From the NCBI RefSeq assembly GCF_035918095.1, contig NZ_CP109137.1, forward strand, positions 558,001 to 622,000: a stretch of 64,000 nt of DNA. The letters are read 5' to 3'. This document shows positions 26,569-34,345 of this stretch, piece by piece; position 1 is the first letter of the stretch; each line of letters begins with the position of its first letter. This DNA is from Streptomyces sp. NBC_01750 (GTDB lineage: Bacteria > Actinomycetota > Actinomycetes > Streptomycetales > Streptomycetaceae). A program made the position numbers and the translations under genes. A model generated the notes under the pieces. It had not been told where the DNA came from and searched no databases. It was given only the letters and a program-made list of their open reading frames with translations.

Positions 26569-27318
26569 TCAGATCTGGGTGATGCCGCCGTCGATGAACA
26601 GTTCGGCTCCGGTCGTGAAGGAGCTCTGGTTCGAGGCCAGAAAGAGGGCTGCGGCGGCGACTTCGTCGGGGTGTCCCACCCGGCCGAGCGGGATCGCGAC
26701 CACGGGGCCGTTTTCCTGCTGCGGGGCCTGTGCCATGGCGGCCCTGGCCAGATCGCCGCCGGGTGTCGCAATGGGGCCGGGGGTGAGTGCGTTGACCCGG
26801 ATGCCGCGGCTCGCGAGTTCGGCTGCCCAAGTGCGGGCGAAGCTGCGGATAGCAGCCTTGGTGGCGCCGTAGACGCTGAGCCCCGGGACGCCCTGCAAGG
26901 CAGCGCTGGAAGAGAGCAGGATCACCGAGGAACCGTCAGGTAGCAGCGGCAACGCCTTCTGGACGGTGAAGAGCGTCCCCTTGCCGTTGATGCCGGAAGT
27001 CCTGTCGTAGTTCTCCTCGGTGATGTCCCCGAGCCGGGCATACTCACCGACGCCCGCGTTGGCCACCACGACATCCAACCGTCCACTGCGGGCCTCGATC
27101 GTCGCGAAGAGCAGGTCGAGATCATCGAGCTTCGACACGTCGCCCTGCACGCCGACGGCCTGATCCCCCACGGCCTCGACGGCCGCGTCCAGCTCGGCCC
27201 TGCGCCGGCCGGTGAGGTAGACGGTGGCGCCTTCGGCGGCAAACCGGCGGGCGATGGCAAGACCGATCCCGGTCGAGCCGCCGGTTACCAGAGTCACTTT
27301 GTTGTCCAGCTGTCCCAT
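26569..27318 (-). CDS. Short-chain dehydrogenase/reductase
   Basis: 249 residues, classical SDR: TGGSTGIGLA at the N-terminus binds NAD(P), NAG (VVANAGVGEY), catalytic Ser in ILLSSSAAL, and YGATKAA with the Tyr and Lys. I take the ATG at 27316-27318 (MGQLDNKV), which has GAGG 9 bases upstream; the ATG nine bases earlier sits on top of that RBS. The GTAAC-N7-GTTAC site lies 17 bases upstream and matches one before the Rrf2 gene, which is upstream on the same strand, so this is the probable target of that regulator. Substrate unknown. Confidence 0.92.
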   Translation of the reverse strand: MGQLDNKVTLVTGGSTGIGLAIARRFAAEGATVYLTGRRRAELDAAVEAVGDQAVGVQGDVSKLDDLDLLFATIEARSGRLDVVVANAGVGEYARLGDITEENYDRTSGINGKGTLFTVQKALPLLPDGSSVILLSSSAALQGVPGLSVYGATKAAIRSFARTWAAELASRGIRVNALTPGPIATPGGDLARAAMAQAPQQENGPVVAIPLGRVGHPDEVAAAALFLASNQSSFTTGAELFIDGGITQI

Positions 27319-27334
27319 GACTTCCATCCTCGAG

Positions 27335-27351
27335 GTAACTAGTCTTGTTAC
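27335..27351. promoter_or_regulatory. Rrf2-type operator before SDR gene
   Basis: GTAAC-N7-GTTAC, a 5+7+5 inverted repeat, 17 bases ahead of the SDR start. A second copy with one change precedes the Rrf2 gene (27870-27886). Its place over the SDR promoter suggests repression. Confidence 0.7.
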
Positions 27352-27414
27352 ATTGGTGGGTGTTCGGGAGCGCGGGTGTCGACTCCAGCGGTTTCACGCC
27401 CGCGCAGGGGTGAA

Positions 27415-27846
27415 CTAGCGGGCGGCCAGCACGCTCCGCAGTACATCCGCGAGCGTGGTGCGGGCCAGTTCACCTCGCAGGGTGTCCTCGATCCCGTCGT
27501 AGATGCTCTGCATGGCCGGCTGGATTCCGAAACCCACCGGACACTCCGGGTTCGGTGTGGCGCGGTGCATGGCGAACAGGGCGCCGGGCTGCACGGCCTC
27601 ATAGACGTCCAGGAGGGTCATGGACTCGAGCTCGCGCGTCAGCGTCCAGCCTGCGCCTGCACCACGCCGGGACTCCACGAGCCCCGCCTTCCGCAGCTCC
27701 GCGAGCAAGCGCCGAATGACCACAGGGTTGGTGTTCACGCTCCCCGCGATCTGCTCCGATGTGGCGACCTCGTGGCCGTAGCGCTTGTTGAGCTCCATCC
27801 ACGCCAGGGCGTGGGCCGCGATCGTCAGCCTGCTGTTGAGACTCAC
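27415..27846 (-). CDS. Rrf2-family transcriptional regulator
   Basis: 143 residues. N-terminal winged helix (LAWMELNKRYGHEVATSEQI, then VIRRLLAELRKAGLVESRRG) followed by the dimer helix. The Cys cluster for an Fe-S centre seen in IscR/NsrR is absent (a single Cys in PECPVG), so it is of the YwnA type that responds to small molecules or single-thiol oxidation. GTG at 27844-27846 has GAGGAGG 7 bases upstream. Sites of the same form lie at 27870 and 27335, so it probably controls itself and the SDR. Confidence 0.9.
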   Translation of the reverse strand: MSLNSRLTIAAHALAWMELNKRYGHEVATSEQIAGSVNTNPVVIRRLLAELRKAGLVESRRGAGAGWTLTRELESMTLLDVYEAVQPGALFAMHRATPNPECPVGFGIQPAMQSIYDGIEDTLRGELARTTLADVLRSVLAAR

Positions 27847-27869
27847 TGGCCTCCTCACTTCCTGTAGTT

Positions 27870-27886
27870 GTAGCAATAGATGTTAC
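27870..27886. promoter_or_regulatory. Rrf2-type operator before its own gene
   Basis: GTAGC-N7-GTTAC on the plus strand (GTAAC-N7-GCTAC on the other), one mismatch from the 27335 site and the same spacing. It lies 24 bases upstream of the Rrf2 start, consistent with autoregulation. Confidence 0.65.
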
Positions 27887-28035
27887 GACCACGCCCGTCA
27901 AACGGCGGCACCCGCTTGAGGTGCCGGCCTGCACTGCAAAACCGCTGGCACGGTGTCGGGTGGAACGCGATGATCGAACGACAGCACCAAGCGGCCTGAG
28001 GGGCGATTTGGCTCACGGAGTGGAGAGAAGCGGAA

Positions 28036-28569
28036 ATGGTCGGGACGCCGGAACTGCGCCACGTCGACGAGGAGATACTCCAAGCACTCCTCGCGGTGGC
28101 GGTCAACGACGCGGCACCCGACGAGGTCATGCCACCCGTGGCCGGTCCGCCAGGCTGGACGCCGGCACGGCAGGACGCCTTCCGGGCCTGGCACCGGGCT
28201 CGCCGACCTGGTCTGGCCGGTCCGCTCCGAGAAAGCACATTCGCGATCGTCGCCGACGGGCACATCGTGGGATCAGCACGCCTGGCCTGCCGCGACAGTG
28301 AAGAGATCCTTGAAACAGGCATGTGGCTCGCACGTTCCGCGCGCGGGCGTGGAATCGGCACCGCGGCCCTCCAGGCACTGCTCAACGAAGCGGCGCGAGG
28401 GAACATACGCCTCCTGGTCGCCGAGACCACCGCCACCAACCTCGGGGCAATCGCCGCCTTGCGCCGCAACGACGCCAGGCTCACCACTGACCCGCGCAAC
28501 GGTCACGTTCATGCCCAACTGCCCCTGAACCAGGCCCAGCCTCCTCCACCGGCGTCACCGAACCCTTGA
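28036..28569 (+). CDS. GNAT-family N-acetyltransferase
   Basis: 177 residues. The acetyl-CoA pocket is clear: LETGMWLARSARGRGIGTAAL (core RGRGIGTAAL), followed by RLLVAETTATNLGAIAAL with the usual Asn. ATG 28036 follows GGAGAGAAG. Acceptor unknown; no partner gene. Confidence 0.88.
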   Translation: MVGTPELRHVDEEILQALLAVAVNDAAPDEVMPPVAGPPGWTPARQDAFRAWHRARRPGLAGPLRESTFAIVADGHIVGSARLACRDSEEILETGMWLARSARGRGIGTAALQALLNEAARGNIRLLVAETTATNLGAIAALRRNDARLTTDPRNGHVHAQLPLNQAQPPPPASPNP

Positions 28570-28703
28570 CCTTTCAGCCGTACCCCGCACGAGCCCGCCG
28601 GAGCAGGTGCGCCAACACCCTTCTCTGCACTGGAGTCTGCTGCGAAAGTGCTGGTCAAGCCCGTCGCGGTCAGCAAGGTCGTCGGCTGCTACCGTCCGCG
28701 TGC

Positions 28704-29096
28704 ATGAACGACAGTGTGTATGTGGGCAACGCGGGCCGAGACGCGGCGATGGACCGAGGATGGCTGCTGGGACACTTCAAGGACACCGGCGATCCCCGGC
28801 ACAGCGAGGACGTTGAGATCAAGTGGGGTGTCCACCCGCGCGGTGACGAGCGTGCCCAGTGGGTGACGGGCGAGGCGCGGACAGCCCTGCTCGTACTGAT
28901 CAGCGGCCAATTCCGCGTTGATCTGCCTGGGCGCAGCGTGCTCCTGTCCGAGCAAGGCGACTACGTCGTGTGGGGCCGGGACGTGGAGCACTCCTGGTAC
29001 GCGGTGGAAGAGTCTGTCGTGATCACGGTTCGATGGCCTTCCGTTCCCGGCTACAGAGTCCCTGATAAGAACAGCCATGCCCGGTCTTCCGTCTGA
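28704..29096 (+). CDS. Cupin-like small protein
   Basis: 130 residues with a beta-barrel pattern: VKW-type strand EIKWGVHP, ALLVLISGQFRVDLPGRSVL, GDYVVWGRDVEHSWYAVEES, VVITVRWPS. Cupin motif 1 (GX5HXH) is partial, HPRGDERAQW, and motif 2 keeps a single His (VEHSW). So it may bind one small ligand but metal binding is doubtful. ATG 28704 chosen as the first with conserved sequence (MNDSVYVGN). Confidence 0.7.
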   Translation: MNDSVYVGNAGRDAAMDRGWLLGHFKDTGDPRHSEDVEIKWGVHPRGDERAQWVTGEARTALLVLISGQFRVDLPGRSVLLSEQGDYVVWGRDVEHSWYAVEESVVITVRWPSVPGYRVPDKNSHARSSV

Positions 29097-29189
29097 CGCT
29101 CATTCACTCTCCCCAGCTCAGGGGTCGGTTGAGGGTTGATCAAAGCCACTCGTCCAGGCTGGTGGAAGCCCCTCGGCGCTCCTCCCCCA

Positions 29190-30752
29190 TCACCCCGTGA
29201 GCCCCAACGAGCTGTTCCACCGTTCGGCGATGGTGGCCGCTCGGGCGAAGTGGGTGGCCGCCTCACTGTCGCGGCCGAGGAGCCTTGCCAGTTCGCCGAG
29301 CGTGTACGCGACCGGCCGGATCGCCACGGTAAAGCCGGAGGAGGGCGGCGGCGCGTCGCGGTAGGGCAACAGCGACGCGTACAGCTCCTCGGCGCCCGTC
29401 TTCTCGCCGAGCGTGACCATCGCCATCGCGCGGAAGGTGGCGAAGACCTTGAAGAAGTAGTCCGTTCGGATGGGCCCGGCCTGTGCCACGACCTGCCGGG
29501 CCTCGTCCAGCTGTCCGGCGGCGGCCAGGGCCGCGGCGAGCAGGTCCGCGGACAGCGGGCCGTAGGCGTCGAACGCCTGCCTGGCCTGTGGCAGGGAGGG
29601 GGGCCAAGCGTCGGCCGACCCGGACGGGGGCGGAAGGGCGGCGGCGACGGTACGGAGGGCCTCGGCCCAGGCCCAGGCGGCGGGCGCGCCCTCCGCGTCG
29701 GTGTTGCGGCCGATCGCGACGAGCCAGCCGTCGCTCCGCAGTCGGCAGGCCAGCCGTTCCAGGAGTGCGGACTTGCCCAGCCCCGCTTCGCCGGTGACCA
29801 GTGCGACACCCGGGCCAGTGGTGAGTGCCTGGTCCGCGGCAGTCGTGAGGAGCGCCAGCTCGGACTCACGGCCGACGAACAGGTCTGCGCCGGTGGCGGG
29901 TTGGGCGAGTGCGGTGGGTTGTGCGGGAGGAACCGGCGGGCTCGGCCGCCGATGCGGTGAAGCGCCCGTCGCGGCGTGGAGAACCTCCACGCGCTGGGTG
30001 AGGATGGCTTCTTCGAGCTCGGTCAGGGCGGGGCCGGGGTCGAGGCCGACCTCGTCGGCGAGGACCGCACGTGCTCGGCGGAGGGCGGCCAGCGCATCGG
30101 CCTGTCGGCCGACCGCCCACAGTGCCAGGGCGTGGAGGCGCCAGCCTTCCTCACGCAACGGCTCGTCGCGGGTGAGGAGTTCGGCCTCGGGAATGGTCCC
30201 GGTGACATCGGCGGAGCGCAGCCCGGAGGCGACGTGGAGCTCCCTGGCGACGAGTCGTAGCTCCTCCAGGCGCGCGGTCTCGGCGCGGGCCCACGGCTCG
30301 TCGGCCGTCTCCGCGTACGCCGGGCCCTGCCACAGCGACAGCGCCTCCTCGAGAAAGCGTCCGGCGGTTTTCGGCTGGGAGTCCAGGATCCCGCGGGCGT
30401 CGCGGAGCAGCCGCTCGAAGCGCCAGGCGTCGACGGCGTCGTCGGGCAGGCGCAGCGCGTGACCGGGCGGCGCGCTGACGAGCAGCTTGGCCGGGGTACG
30501 CGGTGCCCAGCCGGGCTCGAGGAGTCGACGCAGGTTCGACACGTACGCCTGCAGTGAGGTCACGGCCCTGGCGGGCGGGGCCCCTCGCCAGAGGTCTTCG
30601 ATCATCCGGTCGACCGGCACGACCTGGCCGCGCGCCGATACCAGCAGGGCCAGGACCGAGCGCTGCCTGCGGCCGCCGAGCGGGACGGGCTCGCCGTTCC
30701 ACTCGGCTCCGAAGGAACCGAGCACGCGTAGGCACACCATCTCGCCGCACAT
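29190..30752 (-). CDS. SARP-family activator with shortened ATPase/TPR part
   Basis: 520 residues. OmpR-like DNA-binding domain (about 1-95, LRVLGSFGAEWNGEPVPLGG, RQRSVLALLV), bacterial transcription activation domain BTAD (96-245), a P-loop GEAGLGKSALLERL (about 320) and then, with no NB-ARC remainder, a TPR-like end. AfsR-type proteins are about 1000 residues; here the piece after the P-loop runs from an AWAWAEALR helix straight into TPR repeats, so a middle deletion of several hundred residues is likely. It may still bind DNA. ATG 30752 chosen since a further 5' TTG lies on the first of the direct repeats. Confidence 0.85.
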   Translation of the reverse strand: MCGEMVCLRVLGSFGAEWNGEPVPLGGRRQRSVLALLVSARGQVVPVDRMIEDLWRGAPPARAVTSLQAYVSNLRRLLEPGWAPRTPAKLLVSAPPGHALRLPDDAVDAWRFERLLRDARGILDSQPKTAGRFLEEALSLWQGPAYAETADEPWARAETARLEELRLVARELHVASGLRSADVTGTIPEAELLTRDEPLREEGWRLHALALWAVGRQADALAALRRARAVLADEVGLDPGPALTELEEAILTQRVEVLHAATGASPHRRPSPPVPPAQPTALAQPATGADLFVGRESELALLTTAADQALTTGPGVALVTGEAGLGKSALLERLACRLRSDGWLVAIGRNTDAEGAPAAWAWAEALRTVAAALPPPSGSADAWPPSLPQARQAFDAYGPLSADLLAAALAAAGQLDEARQVVAQAGPIRTDYFFKVFATFRAMAMVTLGEKTGAEELYASLLPYRDAPPPSSGFTVAIRPVAYTLGELARLLGRDSEAATHFARAATIAERWNSSLGLTG

Positions 30753-30770
30753 CGTAGACCGCCGCAGATC

Positions 30771-30818
30771 TTCCAAGTCCCCATCTATTCCAAGTCCGTT
30801 CCAAGTCGATTCCAGGAG
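30771..30818. promoter_or_regulatory. SARP-type direct repeats, 11-base phased
   Basis: TTCCAAGTC at 30771-30779, 30788-30796 and 30799-30807, then TTCCAGGAG at 30810-30818. The last three start 11 bases apart, one helical turn, which is the hallmark of SARP binding sites; the first is 17 away. They lie between the SARP gene and the hemerythrin gene and may serve both. Confidence 0.7.
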
Positions 30819-30886
30819 CCTGCGACAAGGCTTCTCGCATGGACACCACGAACGATGCGACGGGGACCTGCCCCCACACTCACTAG

Positions 30887-31504
30887 ATGGTGGTCATCCA
30901 CCGCGGACTCCGTCGGGAGTCACGGCTCCTTGCGGAACTGATCGCGGCGGTGGCTCCCGGCGACACCGCACGGGCCCGGGTACTGACGGACTACTTCCGC
31001 GACTACCGGCTCGGCCTGCACAACCATCACCACGGGGAGGACGAGCACCTGTGGCCTCCGCTCCTGGCCCGGGTCGACCTCGAAGCGGACGTGGTCCTGC
31101 GCATGGAGGCCCAGCACGAAAAGGTCGCCGCGACCCTGGCGAGGGCCGAGGCGGCCGTGCCCGCCTGGGAGAGAGCGGCGGGTGAGACTGAGCGCGATGT
31201 GCTCGTGGCCGCACTCGTCGAGCACCGCGCGGTCCTCGTGGAACACCTCGACGACGAGGAGGAGTCGTTGCTCCCTCTCGCCGAGCGGCACCTGTCCGCG
31301 AGGGAGTGGAACGCGCTGGGTGATCACTTCATGGCGAGTATGCCCAAACCCAAGCCGCTCTTCTTCCTCGGCATGGTCCTCGAGGAGGCCGACCGGAGCG
31401 AGCGCTCGATGATCCTCGGCCCCCTGCCGCTCCCGGCCCGACTGCTCTGGTACGCCGTCGGCCGTCCCCAGTACGCCCGCAAGATCCGCCGCATCCGCGG
31501 TTGA
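30887..31504 (+). CDS. Hemerythrin-like protein
   Basis: 205 residues with a four-helix diiron pattern: IHRGLRRES, LHNHHHGEDEHLWPPLL, AQHEKVAATL, EHRAVLVEHLDDEEESLLPL. It may bind oxygen, NO or act in redox sensing. The reading frame is open 16 codons further upstream from ATG 30839 (M-D-T-T-N-D-A-T) but is cut by TAG at 30884-30886, one codon before ATG 30887. So either the start is 30887 or the gene carries a nonsense codon with restart. Downstream of SARP-type repeats. Confidence 0.8.
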   Translation: MVVIHRGLRRESRLLAELIAAVAPGDTARARVLTDYFRDYRLGLHNHHHGEDEHLWPPLLARVDLEADVVLRMEAQHEKVAATLARAEAAVPAWERAAGETERDVLVAALVEHRAVLVEHLDDEEESLLPLAERHLSAREWNALGDHFMASMPKPKPLFFLGMVLEEADRSERSMILGPLPLPARLLWYAVGRPQYARKIRRIRG

Positions 31505-31595
31505 AGGCATGCAGAGCACACCAGTCGGAGCTGACGCATCTCATGGCGATCGCCTCGGCTCACACCCTTCCGTTCCTTCTCCCGGGAGACCTGCA

Positions 31596-32054
31596 ATGAC
31601 CGTGAAGCACCTCGCCACCGGCCTCGCCGCCCTGGGCGGCGCGTTCATCATCTACATCGGGCTCAGCTATCTGCTCGCCCCTCAGACGGCCGCGGCCGGT
31701 TTCGGTGTCCCGACCTGGCCTCGACGGGACGGCACGGCATTCCTCGCCGTCAAAGGAGTGCGCGACATCGCGACCGGCCTGGTCCTCTTCGCGCTCCTCC
31801 TGTCCGGGCACCGCAGGGCGCTGGGCTGGGCGATGCTGGCGACAGCCTTCGTTCCCGCCGGGGACATGGTGATCGTCCTGAGCAACAACGGATCGCCCGG
31901 CACCGCGTACGGGATCCATGGCCTCACCGCCGTCGCGGTGGCGGTGACCGCCGGTCTGCTCCTGCGCGAGCGCCGACTCCCGGCTACTACCCCTCGGTCC
32001 GGCGAAACAGCCTCACGCGCTGGCGTGGGAGCGGGACCGAGCTACCCGCGATGA
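31596..32054 (+). CDS. DUF4267-like membrane protein
   Basis: 152 residues, four TM helices (LATGLAALGGAFIIYIGLSYLL shortened: AALGGAFIIYIGL; ATGLVLFALLL; ALGWAMLATAFVPAGD; GLTAVAVAVTAGLLL). A conserved motif AVKGVRDIATG and FVPAGDMVIV match DUF4267. ATG 31596 follows GGGAGA. Role unknown; small family often beside regulators. Confidence 0.8.
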   Translation: MTVKHLATGLAALGGAFIIYIGLSYLLAPQTAAAGFGVPTWPRRDGTAFLAVKGVRDIATGLVLFALLLSGHRRALGWAMLATAFVPAGDMVIVLSNNGSPGTAYGIHGLTAVAVAVTAGLLLRERRLPATTPRSGETASRAGVGAGPSYPR

Positions 32055-32142
32055 CACAGCCAGGGCGGTGCGCCACTCCGCACGGCTTGATGCCGGACCG
32101 CTCCACAGCATCCTGAATCGGTCCAGGTCCTGGAGCAGCGCA

Positions 32143-32976
32143 TCACCCACGACCGTTGGTCGCGCCTTCGGTGACCTTCCGTGGCTCCGGCACGGAAGAT
32201 CCAGGACCATGCTTGAAGCGACGCCGGCGGCCGGCCCATCCCCCGTCCGGCAGCACCGCCTCATCCCTCGGCGGACGAGCCCGCAAGCGTCCGTCAATCA
32301 GCCCCAACACGATCGCGGCAAAGATCGCGATCAAGTGTTCACGGGCGGCCAGATTGGGTTTGACGACAGACTCCAGCACCATCGAGCCGCCGGTGAAGGC
32401 GAACAGAACTGGCGCCCGCCGGGTCACCGCAATGTAGGTGAACAGGCCCACCACCGCGGCAGAGGGTCCCGTGTCGAGCACCTGCCCGATCTCGGGCGGC
32501 AGTCCCAGCCCCCACCACCCCGGGCCGAGCGCAATCATCACGCGCACGCTGAGCGTGCCGGCCAGCGTCGTGGCGTACGCGACCACCAGCGTCCGGGTGC
32601 GGCCCAGGGAAAGTTCGGCAAGCGCGAACGCCAGGAACAACTGCGTGATGCCTGCCCACACCGGCAGATCGAGCGCAGGGACGAACAGCGACACGGGAGT
32701 CCGCAACAGGGCAAGAGGCAGCGGCAGGTCGGCACGCACCTCGCCGAGCAGGCGCACCACCACCGCTCCGCTCGGCGTCACATGAATCGCGTGGAAGAAG
32801 ATGACGCCGAACGTGGCCAGCAACGCCAACGAGACCCCGCCCACGCCTCGGTGCACAAGCCCTCGCACCGGCGCCACGACAACGCCACGCCACTCCCCCA
32901 GCAGCGTCCCCCCGACAAAGCGCACCAACCATCTCAACGCGGCGCGCAACTGCCCCCGGACGCCTCCACGCGACAC
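32143..32976 (-). CDS. Rhomboid-like integral membrane protein
   Basis: About 277 residues and six TM helices (LALLATFGVIFFHAIHV, AGITQLFLAFALAE, TTLAGTLSVRVMIAL, AAVVGLFTYIAV, LIAIFAAIVLGLIDG). The order and the pattern GPSAAVVGL resemble the rhomboid-like proteins of Streptomyces, but the catalytic GxS and His pair of active rhomboids are not seen, so it is probably an inactive member. The start is uncertain: GTG 32976 chosen; 33063 is possible. Confidence 0.65.
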   Translation of the reverse strand: MSRGGVRGQLRAALRWLVRFVGGTLLGEWRGVVVAPVRGLVHRGVGGVSLALLATFGVIFFHAIHVTPSGAVVVRLLGEVRADLPLPLALLRTPVSLFVPALDLPVWAGITQLFLAFALAELSLGRTRTLVVAYATTLAGTLSVRVMIALGPGWWGLGLPPEIGQVLDTGPSAAVVGLFTYIAVTRRAPVLFAFTGGSMVLESVVKPNLAAREHLIAIFAAIVLGLIDGRLRARPPRDEAVLPDGGWAGRRRRFKHGPGSSVPEPRKVTEGATNGRG

Positions 32977-33034
32977 GCCCGGCTCATCGTCGCCGACGGC
33001 CTCACCCCCGTCGCTTCGGCTTCTCTCAAGAACG

Positions 33035-33272
33035 TCATGCCGAACACCCGCCCCACGGGACATCTGCCGACCAACCCCCCTCACGCTCACAGCGCCGAAC
33101 AATCCTGTCCATCAGCGCATCGGTGTGCCCAAGCACCTCCAGATCGTGCACCAGGTCGAAGAAGGCCTGCACACGGGGCCACGAGGAAGACGCCGAGCGA
33201 GGCGATGGAGGCGCCCCACAACTGGTTCGGACGACCAATCAGCGGATGCGCGTTCGACGCGGGTTTTGCCAT
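33035..33272 (-). pseudogene. Frameshifted small protein gene
   Basis: From ATG 33270-33272 one frame gives MAKPASNAHPLIGRPNQLW, then SIASLGVFLVAP. At about 33190 the sense moves to another frame: RVQAFFDLVHDLEVLGHTDA, LMDRIVRRCEREGGW, ending at 33035. Joined, about 79 residues: a credible small protein broken by a one-base change. Not recognised. It would be directly upstream of the rhomboid-like gene. Confidence 0.45.
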
Positions 33273-33402
33273 GAGTCGGGAGCGTACTGGCCCGAACGTC
33301 CCTTCTGTTGCCGCCACTTCAGCTCTGCGGAGTGGCCGAAAAGATGCCTCAATCTCCCTTGTCCCGCGCATCACCTTCACCGCCCTCCCGGCTGCTCATA
33401 AC

Positions 33403-34263
33403 ATGGTCGCCTTACACGACCTGATTGCCGAAGATGCGGGTGAGGACTGGATGGAACGCGAGTCGTGGCGCCCGGACGCCATCGACACGAAGGTGCCCAG
33501 CGTGGCGCGTATGTACGACTATCTCCTGGGGGGCGACGACAACTACCAGTCCGACCGTGAGGCCTGCGTGCAGTTGCTGGAGCAGGTTCCCAGCACGAAG
33601 ACGCTGGCGGTCAACAACCGCCGATTTCTGCAGCGTGTGGTAGGCATGCTGGCCGCCGAGTACGGCGTGCGCCAGTTCATCGACCACGGCTCCGGCCTCC
33701 CGACCCAGGACAACGTCCACCAGGTCGCCCAGGCGGTCGACCCCACTTCACGAGTGGTGTACGTCGACAACGACCCGATTGTGCTGGCACATGGTCGAGC
33801 TCTGCTGGAAGAGAACGACCGCACCGCCGTCATCCAGGCCGATATGCGGGACACGGAAGGCATTTTCGGTCACGAGGAGACGACAAGGCTGATCGACTTC
33901 AGCCAGCCGGTCGCGGCTCTGTTCGTATCGGTGATGCACTGCATCCCGGATGAGTCCGACCCGGGCGGCCTCGTCCGTCGGGTTGCGGAACGCCTCGCGC
34001 CCGGAAGCTTCCTAGTCGTCTGCCAGCTCGTCAGCGACCGCCAGGAAATCCGGAAGTTCGTCACCGACTTCATGGCGGAAGCCACCGGAGGTCACTGGGG
34101 TCGGGTCCGCGAGGAGCACGAGGTGGCGGAGTACCTCACCGGGCTGGAGATCCTGGAGCCCGGCCTGGTGGAAGTGTCGACCTGGCGGCCGGACTCCGAC
34201 CTCGCGCCCACCCAGCTGACCGACGAGTGGATCGAGTGGGGCGGCGTCGCCCGGATCCCGTAG
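33403..34263 (+). CDS. DUF574-type SAM-dependent methyltransferase
   Basis: 286 residues. Start of the fold: SVARMYDYLLGGDDNYQSDR, the DUF574 (pfam04672) signature; SAM-binding QFIDHGSGLPTQDNVHQVAQ, then VVYVDNDPIVLAHGRALL, and VMHCIPDESDPGGLVRRVAE. Found by the dozen in Streptomyces, substrates unknown, often next to XRE/DUF397 pairs as here. Start ATG 33403 includes a TTA codon at 33412-33414 (codon 4), so if that start is right expression depends on bldA; ATG 33451 is the alternative. Confidence 0.88.
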   Translation: MVALHDLIAEDAGEDWMERESWRPDAIDTKVPSVARMYDYLLGGDDNYQSDREACVQLLEQVPSTKTLAVNNRRFLQRVVGMLAAEYGVRQFIDHGSGLPTQDNVHQVAQAVDPTSRVVYVDNDPIVLAHGRALLEENDRTAVIQADMRDTEGIFGHEETTRLIDFSQPVAALFVSVMHCIPDESDPGGLVRRVAERLAPGSFLVVCQLVSDRQEIRKFVTDFMAEATGGHWGRVREEHEVAEYLTGLEILEPGLVEVSTWRPDSDLAPTQLTDEWIEWGGVARIP

Positions 34264-34296
34264 CTCCGGCGTCCGACTCGGTCTCCGTATCGAACA

Positions 34297-34336
34297 GTTC
34301 CGGGTGGGATGCGCCTCGCGGCATCCCACCCGGAAC
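34297..34336. terminator. Bidirectional terminator hairpin
   Basis: Perfect 16-bp stem (34297-34312 / 34321-34336) with an 8-base loop, between the convergent methyltransferase and XRE genes, 33 bases past one stop and 10 past the other. Confidence 0.85.
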
Positions 34337-34345
34337 GCTGCTGTG

